20,847 nucleotides of DNA from SZUA-36 sp041570235 (GTDB lineage Bacteria > Pseudomonadota > Gammaproteobacteria > Xanthomonadales > SZUA-36). Made by a program: the position numbers and the translations under genes. Position 1 is the first letter of the stretch. Each line of letters starts with the position of its first letter. The notes under the pieces are model-generated. The model saw only the letters and a program-made list of their open reading frames with translations. It had not been told where the DNA came from and searched no databases. The stretch spans positions 1-20,847 of the forward strand of contig JBFFWN010000028.1 of NCBI GenBank assembly GCA_041570235.1, in the 5' to 3' direction. Of the stretch, positions 13,586 through 20,847 are shown piece after piece.

Positions 13586-15832
13586 TTGTCCTTTTTCAAT
13601 GAACTGAAACGAAGAAACGTGTTTCGCGTGGGCATTGCCTACGCAGTGGCTGCCTGGATTTTGCTGCAGGTGGCCGATATCATCATTCCAATGCTCGGTT
13701 TGCCGGACTGGGCGCCAAAATTCATCCTGCTTTTATTGCTCACGGGCTTCGTTCCCGCCCTGATCCTGGCGTGGGCTTTTGAGTTGACGCCTGAGGGCAT
13801 CAAGCGTGACCGAGAGGTGGCCCCGTCGCAGTCGATCACGGCGCAGACCGGCAAAAAACTCAACCACATCATTACGGTGCTGCTCGCATTGGCAGTCGTT
13901 TACCTGCTGTTCGACAAGTTTTCGGGATCTGCTCCCTTTTCTGATGACTCAAAGGAACTGGCATCTGGTAGTCGCGAGCAGACAGAGGCTGTTACGCCCG
14001 TAAGCTCTCAGCCCGCCATGGAGACCACACCCGTCATTAGCCGCCAGTCCATCGCCGTGTTGCCATTCGACAACCGCAGCCGGCTGGAAGACGATGCCTT
14101 TTTTGTCGAGGGAATCCATGATGACCTGTTGACCAACCTGTCGCGCATCGGCGGGTTGAAAGTGATCTCCCGCACGTCGGTATCCAGGTACCTCGATACG
14201 CAAAAGGCCATCCCCGAGATCGCAGGCGAGCTGGGCGTGGCCACTATCATGGAGGGTGCGGTACAGCGTTCCGGAAGCACGGTGCGCATCAATGTGCAGC
14301 TGATCGATGCACAAACGGATGAGCACCTTTGGGCCGAGATCTATGACCGTGAATTGACGGCGGACAACCTGTTCGCCATCCAGAGTGAAATATCGTCGGA
14401 GATCGCCCGGGCATTAAAAGCCACGCTTTCGCCGGAAGAGGCACGTCGCATCAGCAGCCGGCCCACCGAAAACCTGCAAGCCTATAACGCCTACCTGAAA
14501 GGGCGGCAGCTGATGGCGCGACGCACATCAACCACCCTGGGCCAGGCGGAGCAGGAGTTTCTAAGGGCGGTGGAGCTCGATCCGGATTTCGCGCTGGCAT
14601 GGACATCCCTGGCTGAAACCGCCTTGCTCCAGGGCTTATATAGCATCAAGGATCCCGTCGCGGCCCGTAAGCAGCGGCAGGACGCGGTCGGCAAGGCGCT
14701 CGCATTAAATGACCAGCTTGGCGAGGCCTACCTGTCCCTGGCCGTCCTGCTCGAAGATCAGGACCGGCCGAAGGAGTCGGAGGAAGCCTATCGGCGCGCC
14801 ATTGAGCTCAGCCCCGGATATGCAACGGCCTATCATTGGTATGGCATCTTCCTCGCTGATTTCCCCCATCGCCTGGACGACGCCGGCAAAATGCTGGAAA
14901 AAGCCCTGGAACTGGATCCCATGTCCTCCGCCATCGGAACACGAATGGGAGCACACCTGGTGCAGATAGGGCAATTCGAGAAAGCCGAAGCGCAGGTCCG
15001 CGAAGTCCTGAGGCTGGACCCGGGTTTTGCTGCTGCCTATGGCGGTCTTGCCAATATTGCCAGGGCGTCAGGCCGTTACGACGAGGAACTGCGCTGGCGG
15101 GCAAAGTTGGTCGAAATCGATCCGGGCAACATCCGTGGGTGGTCGGCATTGATGTGGCCTTACATGAAGCTGGCGGACACCAGCGCGTTTGAAAGCCTGC
15201 GCGCACGCGTCGAAAGTTTGGATGAGCAAAATCTTGAATTGGGATGGGTGGACGCACTGAGCAATATGTACCGGGGTAATTTCCCGGCCACGCTGGAGCA
15301 CCTCGACTGGATCTACCAGAAAAGCGGCGCCGATCCTTTCATGTACCGGTTCAAGGGCCATATTCACAACCACATGCGTAACTACAATCGCGCACGGACT
15401 GCCTGGGAGATATCCGACCCCGAATTCTTTGACCGCAGCCAATGGCGGAAAGGCCTGGAAGACAAGCAAGGGCAGGCCTGCCGCGTGGGCGACATCCTGC
15501 GCCGTACCGGTGATGAAGAAATGGGGCTGCAGTTATTACAACAGGCCACCGCCTACCTGGAGGATGAACTGCCCGGCTACATCGAGCATGCCGATCGCTA
15601 TGAAATCGAATTATGCTACCTCGCCCTGGGCCAACCCGACAAAGCCATGGAAGCCATAGAGACACGGGTCGAGCATGGGCACGGCTTCTCCTGGTTTTTC
15701 ATGCGCATGGGACACCTGTATGAGTCGCTATGGGGCACAGAGCGATTTGAGACCTTGATGCAGCGCATTGAAGCCGACCTGGTGGAGCAGCGTCAACGTG
15801 CTGCCATAATAACGCAGGCGTTGGGTCTGTAG
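13586..15832 (+). CDS. Membrane-anchored FlgO/TolB-N domain TPR protein (paralog 2)
   Basis: A 748-residue paralog of the protein at 7317-9563. The N-terminus FFNELKRRNVFRVGIAYAVA, helices at about 17-37 and 45-65, FAWAFELTPEGIKR...ELTPEGIKRDRE-type loop, and a third helix at about 94-110 match it closely. The FlgO/TolB-N-like domain covers about 155-280 (SIAVLPFDNRS, MEGAVQRSGSTVRINVQLID, HLWAEIYDREL). TPR repeats follow (for example AEQEFLRAVELDPDFALAW, SEEAYRRAIELSPGYATAY, AEAQVREVLRLDPGFAAAY). An in-frame TAA lies 8 codons upstream with no ATG or GTG between, so the start is the TTG at 13586. No enzymatic domain is fused. It lies 75 bases after the cytochrome with its own candidate promoter. 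Role unknown; probably a scaffold or sensor in the envelope. Confidence 0.87.
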   Translation: MSFFNELKRRNVFRVGIAYAVAAWILLQVADIIIPMLGLPDWAPKFILLLLLTGFVPALILAWAFELTPEGIKRDREVAPSQSITAQTGKKLNHIITVLLALAVVYLLFDKFSGSAPFSDDSKELASGSREQTEAVTPVSSQPAMETTPVISRQSIAVLPFDNRSRLEDDAFFVEGIHDDLLTNLSRIGGLKVISRTSVSRYLDTQKAIPEIAGELGVATIMEGAVQRSGSTVRINVQLIDAQTDEHLWAEIYDRELTADNLFAIQSEISSEIARALKATLSPEEARRISSRPTENLQAYNAYLKGRQLMARRTSTTLGQAEQEFLRAVELDPDFALAWTSLAETALLQGLYSIKDPVAARKQRQDAVGKALALNDQLGEAYLSLAVLLEDQDRPKESEEAYRRAIELSPGYATAYHWYGIFLADFPHRLDDAGKMLEKALELDPMSSAIGTRMGAHLVQIGQFEKAEAQVREVLRLDPGFAAAYGGLANIARASGRYDEELRWRAKLVEIDPGNIRGWSALMWPYMKLADTSAFESLRARVESLDEQNLELGWVDALSNMYRGNFPATLEHLDWIYQKSGADPFMYRFKGHIHNHMRNYNRARTAWEISDPEFFDRSQWRKGLEDKQGQACRVGDILRRTGDEEMGLQLLQQATAYLEDELPGYIEHADRYEIELCYLALGQPDKAMEAIETRVEHGHGFSWFFMRMGHLYESLWGTERFETLMQRIEADLVEQRQRAAIITQALGL

Positions 15833-15982
15833 TTATATGGGGTCCCTTTAACTGAGTGCCCCTTTTGGCCCCGCCGAACACATAGTGGATTCCAGATAAC
15901 CTGAAAGTTGCCTGTTGCTGGATTTGTGATTCGCTACCAATTGCGAATGATTTCTGTTACAAAGTCTACTCACCAACTGAAT

Positions 15983-16011
15983 GGAAGCATGGTGCTTCCC
16001 CAACTTATAAT
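15983..16011 (+). promoter_or_regulatory. Protease promoter: dyad over the -35 region plus consensus TATAAT
   Basis: A perfect TATAAT lies at 16006-16011. At the -35 distance there is no TTGACA but a perfect 7-3-7 inverted repeat, GGAAGCA-TGG-TGCTTCC (15983-15999). Transcription from this -10 would begin just before the GGGGG ribosome site, leaving a leader of about 11 bases. The dyad is a good candidate for a regulator site. Confidence 0.45.
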
Positions 16012-16028
16012 AACTTTTGGGGGTTAAA

Positions 16029-18095
16029 TTGAAAAAATTCACACGACTGATAACCATAACCTGCAGCACCTCGCTGCTGGCTCTTACATTGATCAGTGCG
16101 CAGGCAAATGCCAAGGAACGCTACATTGTTCAATACGACAGCAATGCGCAGGGCCTTAAAAAAGGTCATCAAATAAAGGCCCAGGGTAATGGGTGGTTTG
16201 CCGTTGAATTGGACGAGAAAGGTAAAAGCGCCCTGATGGGTAAGGCGGGATTTAAATCCCTGGAAGTTGATCCAAAACGTTTCCCGATGTCCTTGTATAA
16301 CGACACCCCGGGCAGTCCGGACCAGGTACAGGTAACACCCTATGGCTATTTTCAGTCGCAGGCTGACCAATTAAGCCTTCAACCCGGTCAAAAGGTTTGT
16401 GTGATTGATTCCGGTATTGCAGGCTCAAATGGTGAGACAGGTGGCTTTAACGCCGACTTTAACTGGAGCGCAATTACCGGGGACAATGATTCCGGTACCG
16501 GTTCCTGGGATTCAGACGGTGGCCCGCATGGCACGCATGTCGCCGGCACCATTGGCGCGATGGATAACACTTTTGGTGTGATTGGCATGGCGCCTGGTGT
16601 TCCCATGCACATTATTAAAGTTTTCAATGACGCGGGATGGGGCTATTCATCAGACTTGGCCCAGGCCGCGAACCTGTGTGCGCAGGCCGGCGCCACTATT
16701 ATCAGCATGAGCCTGGGTGGCGGTGGCGCCAACAGTACTGAAGAAAATGCCTTCAACACTTTTACGAATAATGGCGGACTGGTGATTGCCGCTGCGGGTA
16801 ACGATGGTAACAGCGTTCGCTCTTATCCGGCGGGTTATAAATCCGTGATGATGGTTGGTGCGGTTGATGCCGATGACGTGATTGCCGATTTCTCCCAGTT
16901 CCCATCCAACACCAAGACAACCGGTCGCGGTAAAAGAGCCACCACCGAAACCGATGACGGTTTTGGCGTCGAAGTAACCGCAGGTGGTGTAGGCACCTTG
17001 TCCACAGTTCCATCGGGCGTGGGTACCTCCTCAGGCCTGACCGTAGATGGCGTGGCTTTTGCAGCCTCCAGTATGGAAAACCAGGGTTCTGCCTCAGGCG
17101 CTACTTATAATTTTGGTACAGGTGAGGCAACAGACTCCGGTGCATCCGGCAAAATTTGTGTCATTGAGCGTGGCGTGATCTCCTTTCACGACAAAGTCCT
17201 GAATTGTGAAAATTCGGGTGGTATCGGCGCCATCATTTACAACAATGTTGCAGGTATGCTATACGGCACACTGGGCACCCCCAACAACACAACGATCCCG
17301 ACCGTGGGTGCGACCATGGAAGATGGACCGGCTTTTGTGGCCTCATCTACCGCGAGCATTTCTATCGGGCCTTCCGATTACGATTACTTCTCCGGCACTT
17401 CAATGGCGACCCCGACCACATCCGGTGTAGCAGCACTTGTCTGGTCGAATCACCCGGGTTGCAGCAATGCCCAGGTACGTGAAGCATTAAAAGCAACGGC
17501 GCAAGACCAGGGTGCCCCGGGACGTGATGATTACTATGGCTATGGCATAATCAAAGCCAAGGCGGCGAGTACCTACCTGGCCGGGCTTGGTTGCGGTGGC
17601 ACACCACCTCCGCCGGGAAACAACCCGCCGACGGCTTCATTTACCTATTCATGTGACCTGTTGGCTTGTACTTTTGACGCCGGCGCCAGCAGCGATAGCG
17701 ATGGCAGCATTGTAAGTTACGATTGGAGTTTTGGCGCTTCTGGTGCAACAGCCAGCAATACCTTTGGCGCGTCTGGCAGCTATGCCGTTTCTGTGACCGT
17801 GACCGACAACGAAGGCGCTACCCACACAAGCTCGCAAACGGTGACTGTCAGTGATGGTGTTAGCAATACAGACATCACGCTGAACGGCACGCGCGACGGC
17901 ACAGGTCGCAGCATTACTTTGACCTGGACCGGCGCTAACACAGCGAATGTCGATGTTTATGTTAATGGCAATTTTAACAATTCAACTGCCAATGATGGTG
18001 AGGTGACTTATAGCGTGAACAAGCGCAGAAGTTACACGTTCCAGATCTGTGAAGCGGGTTCGACAGTATCCTGTTCGAATGAAATAACCCTGTAA
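16029..18095 (+). CDS. Secreted S8 subtilisin-like protease with PA, PKD and C-terminal domains
   Basis: A 688-residue subtilase when started at TTG 16029, which has GGGGG (16019-16023) at good distance; a TTG 4 codons earlier would overlap that site. The signal peptide covers about 1-28 (ending AQANA). A short propeptide follows to about residue 110. The triad is Asp127 (VCVIDSGIAG), His167 (GPHGTHVAGTIGA) and Ser458 (SGTSMATPTTSGVAALVW), with oxyanion Asn258 (AAAGNDGN). A PA-like insert lies at about 330-440 (KICVIERGVISFHDKVLNCE, GGIGAIIYNN). After a Pro-rich linker, a PKD domain spans about 531-610 (NPPTASFTY, SYDWSFG, VTVTDNEGA), then a Fn3-like C-terminal domain with paired Cys (FQICEAGSTVSCSN). 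It should act outside the cell on proteins. A strong terminator follows. Confidence 0.93.
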   Translation: MKKFTRLITITCSTSLLALTLISAQANAKERYIVQYDSNAQGLKKGHQIKAQGNGWFAVELDEKGKSALMGKAGFKSLEVDPKRFPMSLYNDTPGSPDQVQVTPYGYFQSQADQLSLQPGQKVCVIDSGIAGSNGETGGFNADFNWSAITGDNDSGTGSWDSDGGPHGTHVAGTIGAMDNTFGVIGMAPGVPMHIIKVFNDAGWGYSSDLAQAANLCAQAGATIISMSLGGGGANSTEENAFNTFTNNGGLVIAAAGNDGNSVRSYPAGYKSVMMVGAVDADDVIADFSQFPSNTKTTGRGKRATTETDDGFGVEVTAGGVGTLSTVPSGVGTSSGLTVDGVAFAASSMENQGSASGATYNFGTGEATDSGASGKICVIERGVISFHDKVLNCENSGGIGAIIYNNVAGMLYGTLGTPNNTTIPTVGATMEDGPAFVASSTASISIGPSDYDYFSGTSMATPTTSGVAALVWSNHPGCSNAQVREALKATAQDQGAPGRDDYYGYGIIKAKAASTYLAGLGCGGTPPPPGNNPPTASFTYSCDLLACTFDAGASSDSDGSIVSYDWSFGASGATASNTFGASGSYAVSVTVTDNEGATHTSSQTVTVSDGVSNTDITLNGTRDGTGRSITLTWTGANTANVDVYVNGNFNNSTANDGEVTYSVNKRRSYTFQICEAGSTVSCSNEITL

Positions 18096-18120
18096 CTTAA
18101 GGTTATAAACTGCAATGTGA

Positions 18121-18147
18121 AATGCCCCGCTTGCGGGGCATTTTTTT
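18121..18147 (+). terminator. Strong rho-independent terminator after the protease gene
   Basis: AATGCCCCGC and GCGGGGCATT form a 10-bp perfect inverted repeat around TT (in practice about 8 bp with a small loop), followed directly by a T-run. It lies 26 bases after the protease stop and closes that unit. Confidence 0.92.
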
Positions 18148-18264
18148 CATTGGATCGGTGCGGTACGGGTATTCCAGGCAAAACCGCTGAACTTCAACTG
18201 GTCCGGCCCCACCACTGCACAAATCATGAACTCTGCTACACTTTTTAAAAAAGGAGAATCTCTC

Positions 18265-19395
18265 ATGTCGATGATGTCAGGAAGCCGGGTTGGCTTCGCG
18301 GTTGCTTTTTATCTTATTCTTTCCCCTGCAATGGCACATGAATCGGAACACTGGCAAAGTGCGCACCAGATGACCGAGGCGGCCACTGCCCTGATTAACA
18401 GCTTTGATGAGGAGCAGAAAAAAACTGCCGTTTTCCCACTTGAAGACGCCGGCCGGACAAGCTGGTCCAACCTGCCTATCATCATGGTCCGTCCCGGCGG
18501 TCTGCTGGTCGCCGATATGAACGCGGAGCAACGGATTGCCGTGCACAATCTGTTGCGCGCATCGATGTCCAGCCAGGGGTATGCCAAGTTTGCCGGCATC
18601 ATGCGTTTGGAAGACCAGGCTCATCTAGACGCCATTGAGCGTTTGGAGAACAATCCTGAAGCACCGCCAGCCTGGCGGGTTTTTGCCAATGCCTATGACT
18701 CCACCAATTACGCAGTCTCCATTTTCGGCGAACCGGGCCAGGAGCACTGGGGCTGGAAAATCGCCGGGCATCACGCCGCTGTGAATTTCACTGTGGCCGG
18801 TGGTCGTGTGGGCTTTACCCCCACCTTCCTCGGAAGTAACCCGATGGTCGTCAAGGGTGGCAAGCATGCCGGCCTGATGGTGCTGCCACAGGAAGGGCAA
18901 CGCGGTATCGACCTGATGCAGTCGCTCAGCGCCGAGCAGCAGGGTGTTGCAAAAATTGCCGACGAAAATACCGCTGGCATCATGGAGGGGCCCGGCCGGC
19001 GGGCCAGCCTCTCGACTTTCGAAGGTCTGAAGGCCAGCGAGTTGTCACCAGGCCAGCTGAAGTTGCTGAAGGTCCTGGTCTCGGAGTATGTCGGTAACTC
19101 AGATTTCGACGCGGCCGCGGCCCAGTTGGCGCTGATCGAAAAATCCGGCTGGGGCGAGCTCTGCTTCTCCTGGCATGGTCCGGTCGATCCGGCGGGCAAA
19201 TTCTATTACCGCGTGCACGGTCCCCGGGTTCTGATCGAATATAACCGCCAGGATGAAAATCACGACCACAGCATCGTCCGCGACCCGAAAAACGATTACG
19301 GCGAGGATTGGCTGGGCAAGCACTACGAGGAGTACCACCCAAGCAGGGAAGAAATCAGCGAGAATGTCCGCCGGGCAGTACCTGCGGAGGATTAA
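18265..19395 (+). CDS. Secreted DUF3500 family protein
   Basis: A 376-residue protein when started at ATG 18265, which is preceded by AAGGAG (18251-18256) at 8 bases; an upstream ATG at 18226 lacks such a site and would add a polar stretch before the signal peptide. The signal peptide is about residues 1-24 (SPAMA-HES). The mature protein carries the DUF3500 pattern: alpha-helical N-terminal part with DEEQKK and a Trp-containing PxxxxRP segment, then HWGWKIAGHHAAVNFTVAGG with His169-His170, and a late block SWHGPVDPAGKFYYRVHGP and the acidic NDYGEDWLGKHYEEYH. The paired histidines suggest metal binding, but the family's activity is unknown to me. It is convergent with the next gene; the stops overlap. 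Confidence 0.88.
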   Translation: MSMMSGSRVGFAVAFYLILSPAMAHESEHWQSAHQMTEAATALINSFDEEQKKTAVFPLEDAGRTSWSNLPIIMVRPGGLLVADMNAEQRIAVHNLLRASMSSQGYAKFAGIMRLEDQAHLDAIERLENNPEAPPAWRVFANAYDSTNYAVSIFGEPGQEHWGWKIAGHHAAVNFTVAGGRVGFTPTFLGSNPMVVKGGKHAGLMVLPQEGQRGIDLMQSLSAEQQGVAKIADENTAGIMEGPGRRASLSTFEGLKASELSPGQLKLLKVLVSEYVGNSDFDAAAAQLALIEKSGWGELCFSWHGPVDPAGKFYYRVHGPRVLIEYNRQDENHDHSIVRDPKNDYGEDWLGKHYEEYHPSREEISENVRRAVPAED

Positions 19396-20672
19396 ACCTG
19401 TTTTATCGCCTGCTCAAGTTTAGCGAGTAACAGGTCGGCATTTGCCCTCGAGAAGATCAACGGTGGCCGGATTTTCAGCACATTGCCGAAGGCGCCGGTA
19501 TTGCTGATCAGGACGCCATTATCCCGCAGGTGCTCCCTGATACGGATCGCCTCGTTTTTATCAGGGTGCTTCGAATAACGATCAGAAACCAGCTCTATGC
19601 CATAAAACAGGCCTTTTCCACGTATATCGCCGATCAGATCATAATAAGCCGCCAGATCAATCAGGCCATCATGAAGATATTTGCCGACATCATGAACATT
19701 TTGCAGGATGTTTTCCTGCTCTATAACATCAAGGACGGCGAGGCCGACCGCTGCCGATACCGGGTTGCCGCCAAATGTATTGAAGTAATGATTCTTTTCA
19801 GCAAATTTCTCAGCGATCTCCGGTGTGGTCACCACAGCCGCCAGCGGGTGGCCGTCACCCATCGGTTTGCCCATTGTGACGATATCGGGAATCACGCCGG
19901 AATCCTCAAAGCCCCAGGTGTGATCACCCAGGCGGCACAGCCCCGATTGCACCTCATCGGCCACAACCATGCCACCTGCTGCGCGAACAATCTTGTAGCT
20001 GTGCTGCAAATACTCCGGTGGTGGTGTTTGAACCCCATTTGAGCTGAATATGTTGTCACAGATAAACATGGCGGGCGGGTGCCCGCGATCTGTCATCGAT
20101 TGAATGGCATCCTCGACCAGGCTGGCATATTTGAGTCCAAAATCCGGCTCGCCATACTGAAAGCTGCCCCGGTATGGATCAGGCGCCTCGATGGCTTCTA
20201 CGTAATCGGGGCGTTCCGCGGCTGGATAGTCTTCTGTCGACAGCTCGGACATGATGATCGAGTTGCCATGGTAGGCCTGCCCGGTAACGATGGCGCCATC
20301 GCGGCCGGTCACCGTTCGTGCGATCCGGAATGCCAGTTCATTGGCCTCGGTCCCGGTGCATACCAGCATACATACACCCAAGTGGCCGGGCAGGGAATCA
20401 ACGAGGCGCTCGGCATAGCTGACAACGTTTTCATGTAAATAACGGGTGTGTGTATTGAGTATCGAGGCTTGTTTGCTTAAGGCCTCTACCACCCTGGGGT
20501 GGCAGTGACCCACCGATGCCACATTGTTATAGCAATCGAGATATTGATGGCCATCCTTGTCATAAAGCCAAACGCCTTGGCCACGCACCAGTTGCAGGGG
20601 GCTTTGATAAAAGAGTCTGTATGCCGGGCCCATCACACTGGCGCGGCGTTCAAGCAGTGGTGTCGAGTTCAA
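19392..20672 (-). CDS. Class-III PLP-dependent aminotransferase / phospho-lyase-like enzyme
   Basis: A 426-residue fold-type-I PLP enzyme. Lys269 (TMGKPMGDGHPL) is the expected PLP lysine and Asp239 (VVADEVQSG) the pyridine-nitrogen partner. The blocks YLDCYNNVASVGHCHPRVVE, LNTHTRYLHENVVSYAERL, AYHGNS and NTFGGNPVSAAVGLAVLDV resemble AGXT2-like proteins, notably the ethanolamine-phosphate phospho-lyase group, more than ordinary GABA or ornithine transaminases. The substrate cannot be fixed from sequence alone. The start is TTG at 20672, with GGGGAG 6 bases upstream. No kinase or aldehyde dehydrogenase is adjacent. Its TAA overlaps the opposing gene's TAA. Confidence 0.9.
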   Translation of the reverse strand: MNSTPLLERRASVMGPAYRLFYQSPLQLVRGQGVWLYDKDGHQYLDCYNNVASVGHCHPRVVEALSKQASILNTHTRYLHENVVSYAERLVDSLPGHLGVCMLVCTGTEANELAFRIARTVTGRDGAIVTGQAYHGNSIIMSELSTEDYPAAERPDYVEAIEAPDPYRGSFQYGEPDFGLKYASLVEDAIQSMTDRGHPPAMFICDNIFSSNGVQTPPPEYLQHSYKIVRAAGGMVVADEVQSGLCRLGDHTWGFEDSGVIPDIVTMGKPMGDGHPLAAVVTTPEIAEKFAEKNHYFNTFGGNPVSAAVGLAVLDVIEQENILQNVHDVGKYLHDGLIDLAAYYDLIGDIRGKGLFYGIELVSDRYSKHPDKNEAIRIREHLRDNGVLISNTGAFGNVLKIRPPLIFSRANADLLLAKLEQAIKQV

Positions 20673-20766
20673 TGAAAACTCCCCAAGCTGACATTTCGAT
20701 ATTGGTCTGTTCAGGATATAGCCCTGAGACGCTCTTGACCCATTCTACCCTTCCAGTGCGCCCTTG

Positions 20767-20794
20767 GTTATACCCTGTTAGGGTTCTTTATCAA
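20767..20794 (-). promoter_or_regulatory. Candidate sigma-70 promoter of the PLP enzyme gene
   Basis: On the minus strand TTGATA (20794-20789), 16 bases and TATAAC (20772-20767) match the consensus at five of six positions each. The spacer holds a small dyad, ACCCT-GTT-AGGGT on the plus strand (20772-20784). The leader would be about 85 bases. Confidence 0.55.
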
Positions 20795-20847
20795 AAAGTC
20801 ATGCCTGTCCGTGGTTTAGAAAACTGCCGGGGTACATTGCGCGCCCC

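Noticed and set aside
15839..15875. Terminator after TPR paralog 2 (GGGG ... CCCCTTTT)
   Set aside because: The stem is only about 4 bp with a loop of some 16 bases, so it is too weak to call.

Overview
The window looks like a chromosomal stretch from a marine-type gammaproteobacterium. This is inferred from gene content: a Mrp-type cation/proton antiporter cluster, FlgO/TolB-N plus TPR membrane proteins, a secreted laminarinase-like GH16 enzyme, a secreted S8 protease with PA and PKD domains, a di-heme cytochrome and a DUF3500 protein. Woeseiales/Chromatiales-like lineages are a guess from the style of the TPR paralogs. No phage, CRISPR, intact transposase or complete RNA gene was seen.

Region 1 (1-6947, minus strand) is one tightly packed operon. 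It reads from a Rap1a/Tai-like secreted protein through mrpE, mrpF, mrpG, a fused MbhD/MbhE/MnhB subunit, mrpC, two complete MrpD-like subunits, a small two-helix membrane protein and a third MrpD-like subunit cut by the window edge. Most junctions overlap (ATGA-type) or are separated by 2-4 bases. There is no MrpA. Its C-terminal module sits at the front of the MnhB subunit, and its antiporter-like part is replaced by separate D-type subunits, so the layout resembles archaeal Mbh/Mbx-type modules more than the classic mrpABCDEFG order.

Region 2 (6948-10591, minus strand) has a regulatory gap, a 748-residue membrane FlgO/TolB-N plus TPR protein, a spacer with a perfect 19-bp tandem duplication, and a secreted GH16 glucanase.

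Region 3 (10592-12088) is a patchy, AT-richer segment. A lone LolA-fold-like periplasmic protein is bracketed by two diverged direct copies of a repeat, next to what looks like the 5' half of a tRNA-Arg ending in a T-run. This is the most mosaic-looking part of the window.

Region 4 (12089-18264, plus strand) has a periplasmic di-heme cytochrome, a second 748-residue FlgO/TPR paralog that starts with TTG, and a secreted subtilase followed by a strong intrinsic terminator. Each has its own candidate promoter, two of them with dyads at the promoter.

Region 5 (18265-20847) holds a secreted DUF3500 protein on the plus strand, convergent with a class-III PLP enzyme on the minus strand that resembles ethanolamine-phosphate phospho-lyase; their stop codons overlap. 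Regions 2-5 look like independently transcribed genes for polymer breakdown and envelope functions, not one pathway. The most unusual points are the Mrp variant with a coupled Rap1a-like protein and a D subunit lacking the TM7 lysine, and the repeat/tRNA-remnant patch.
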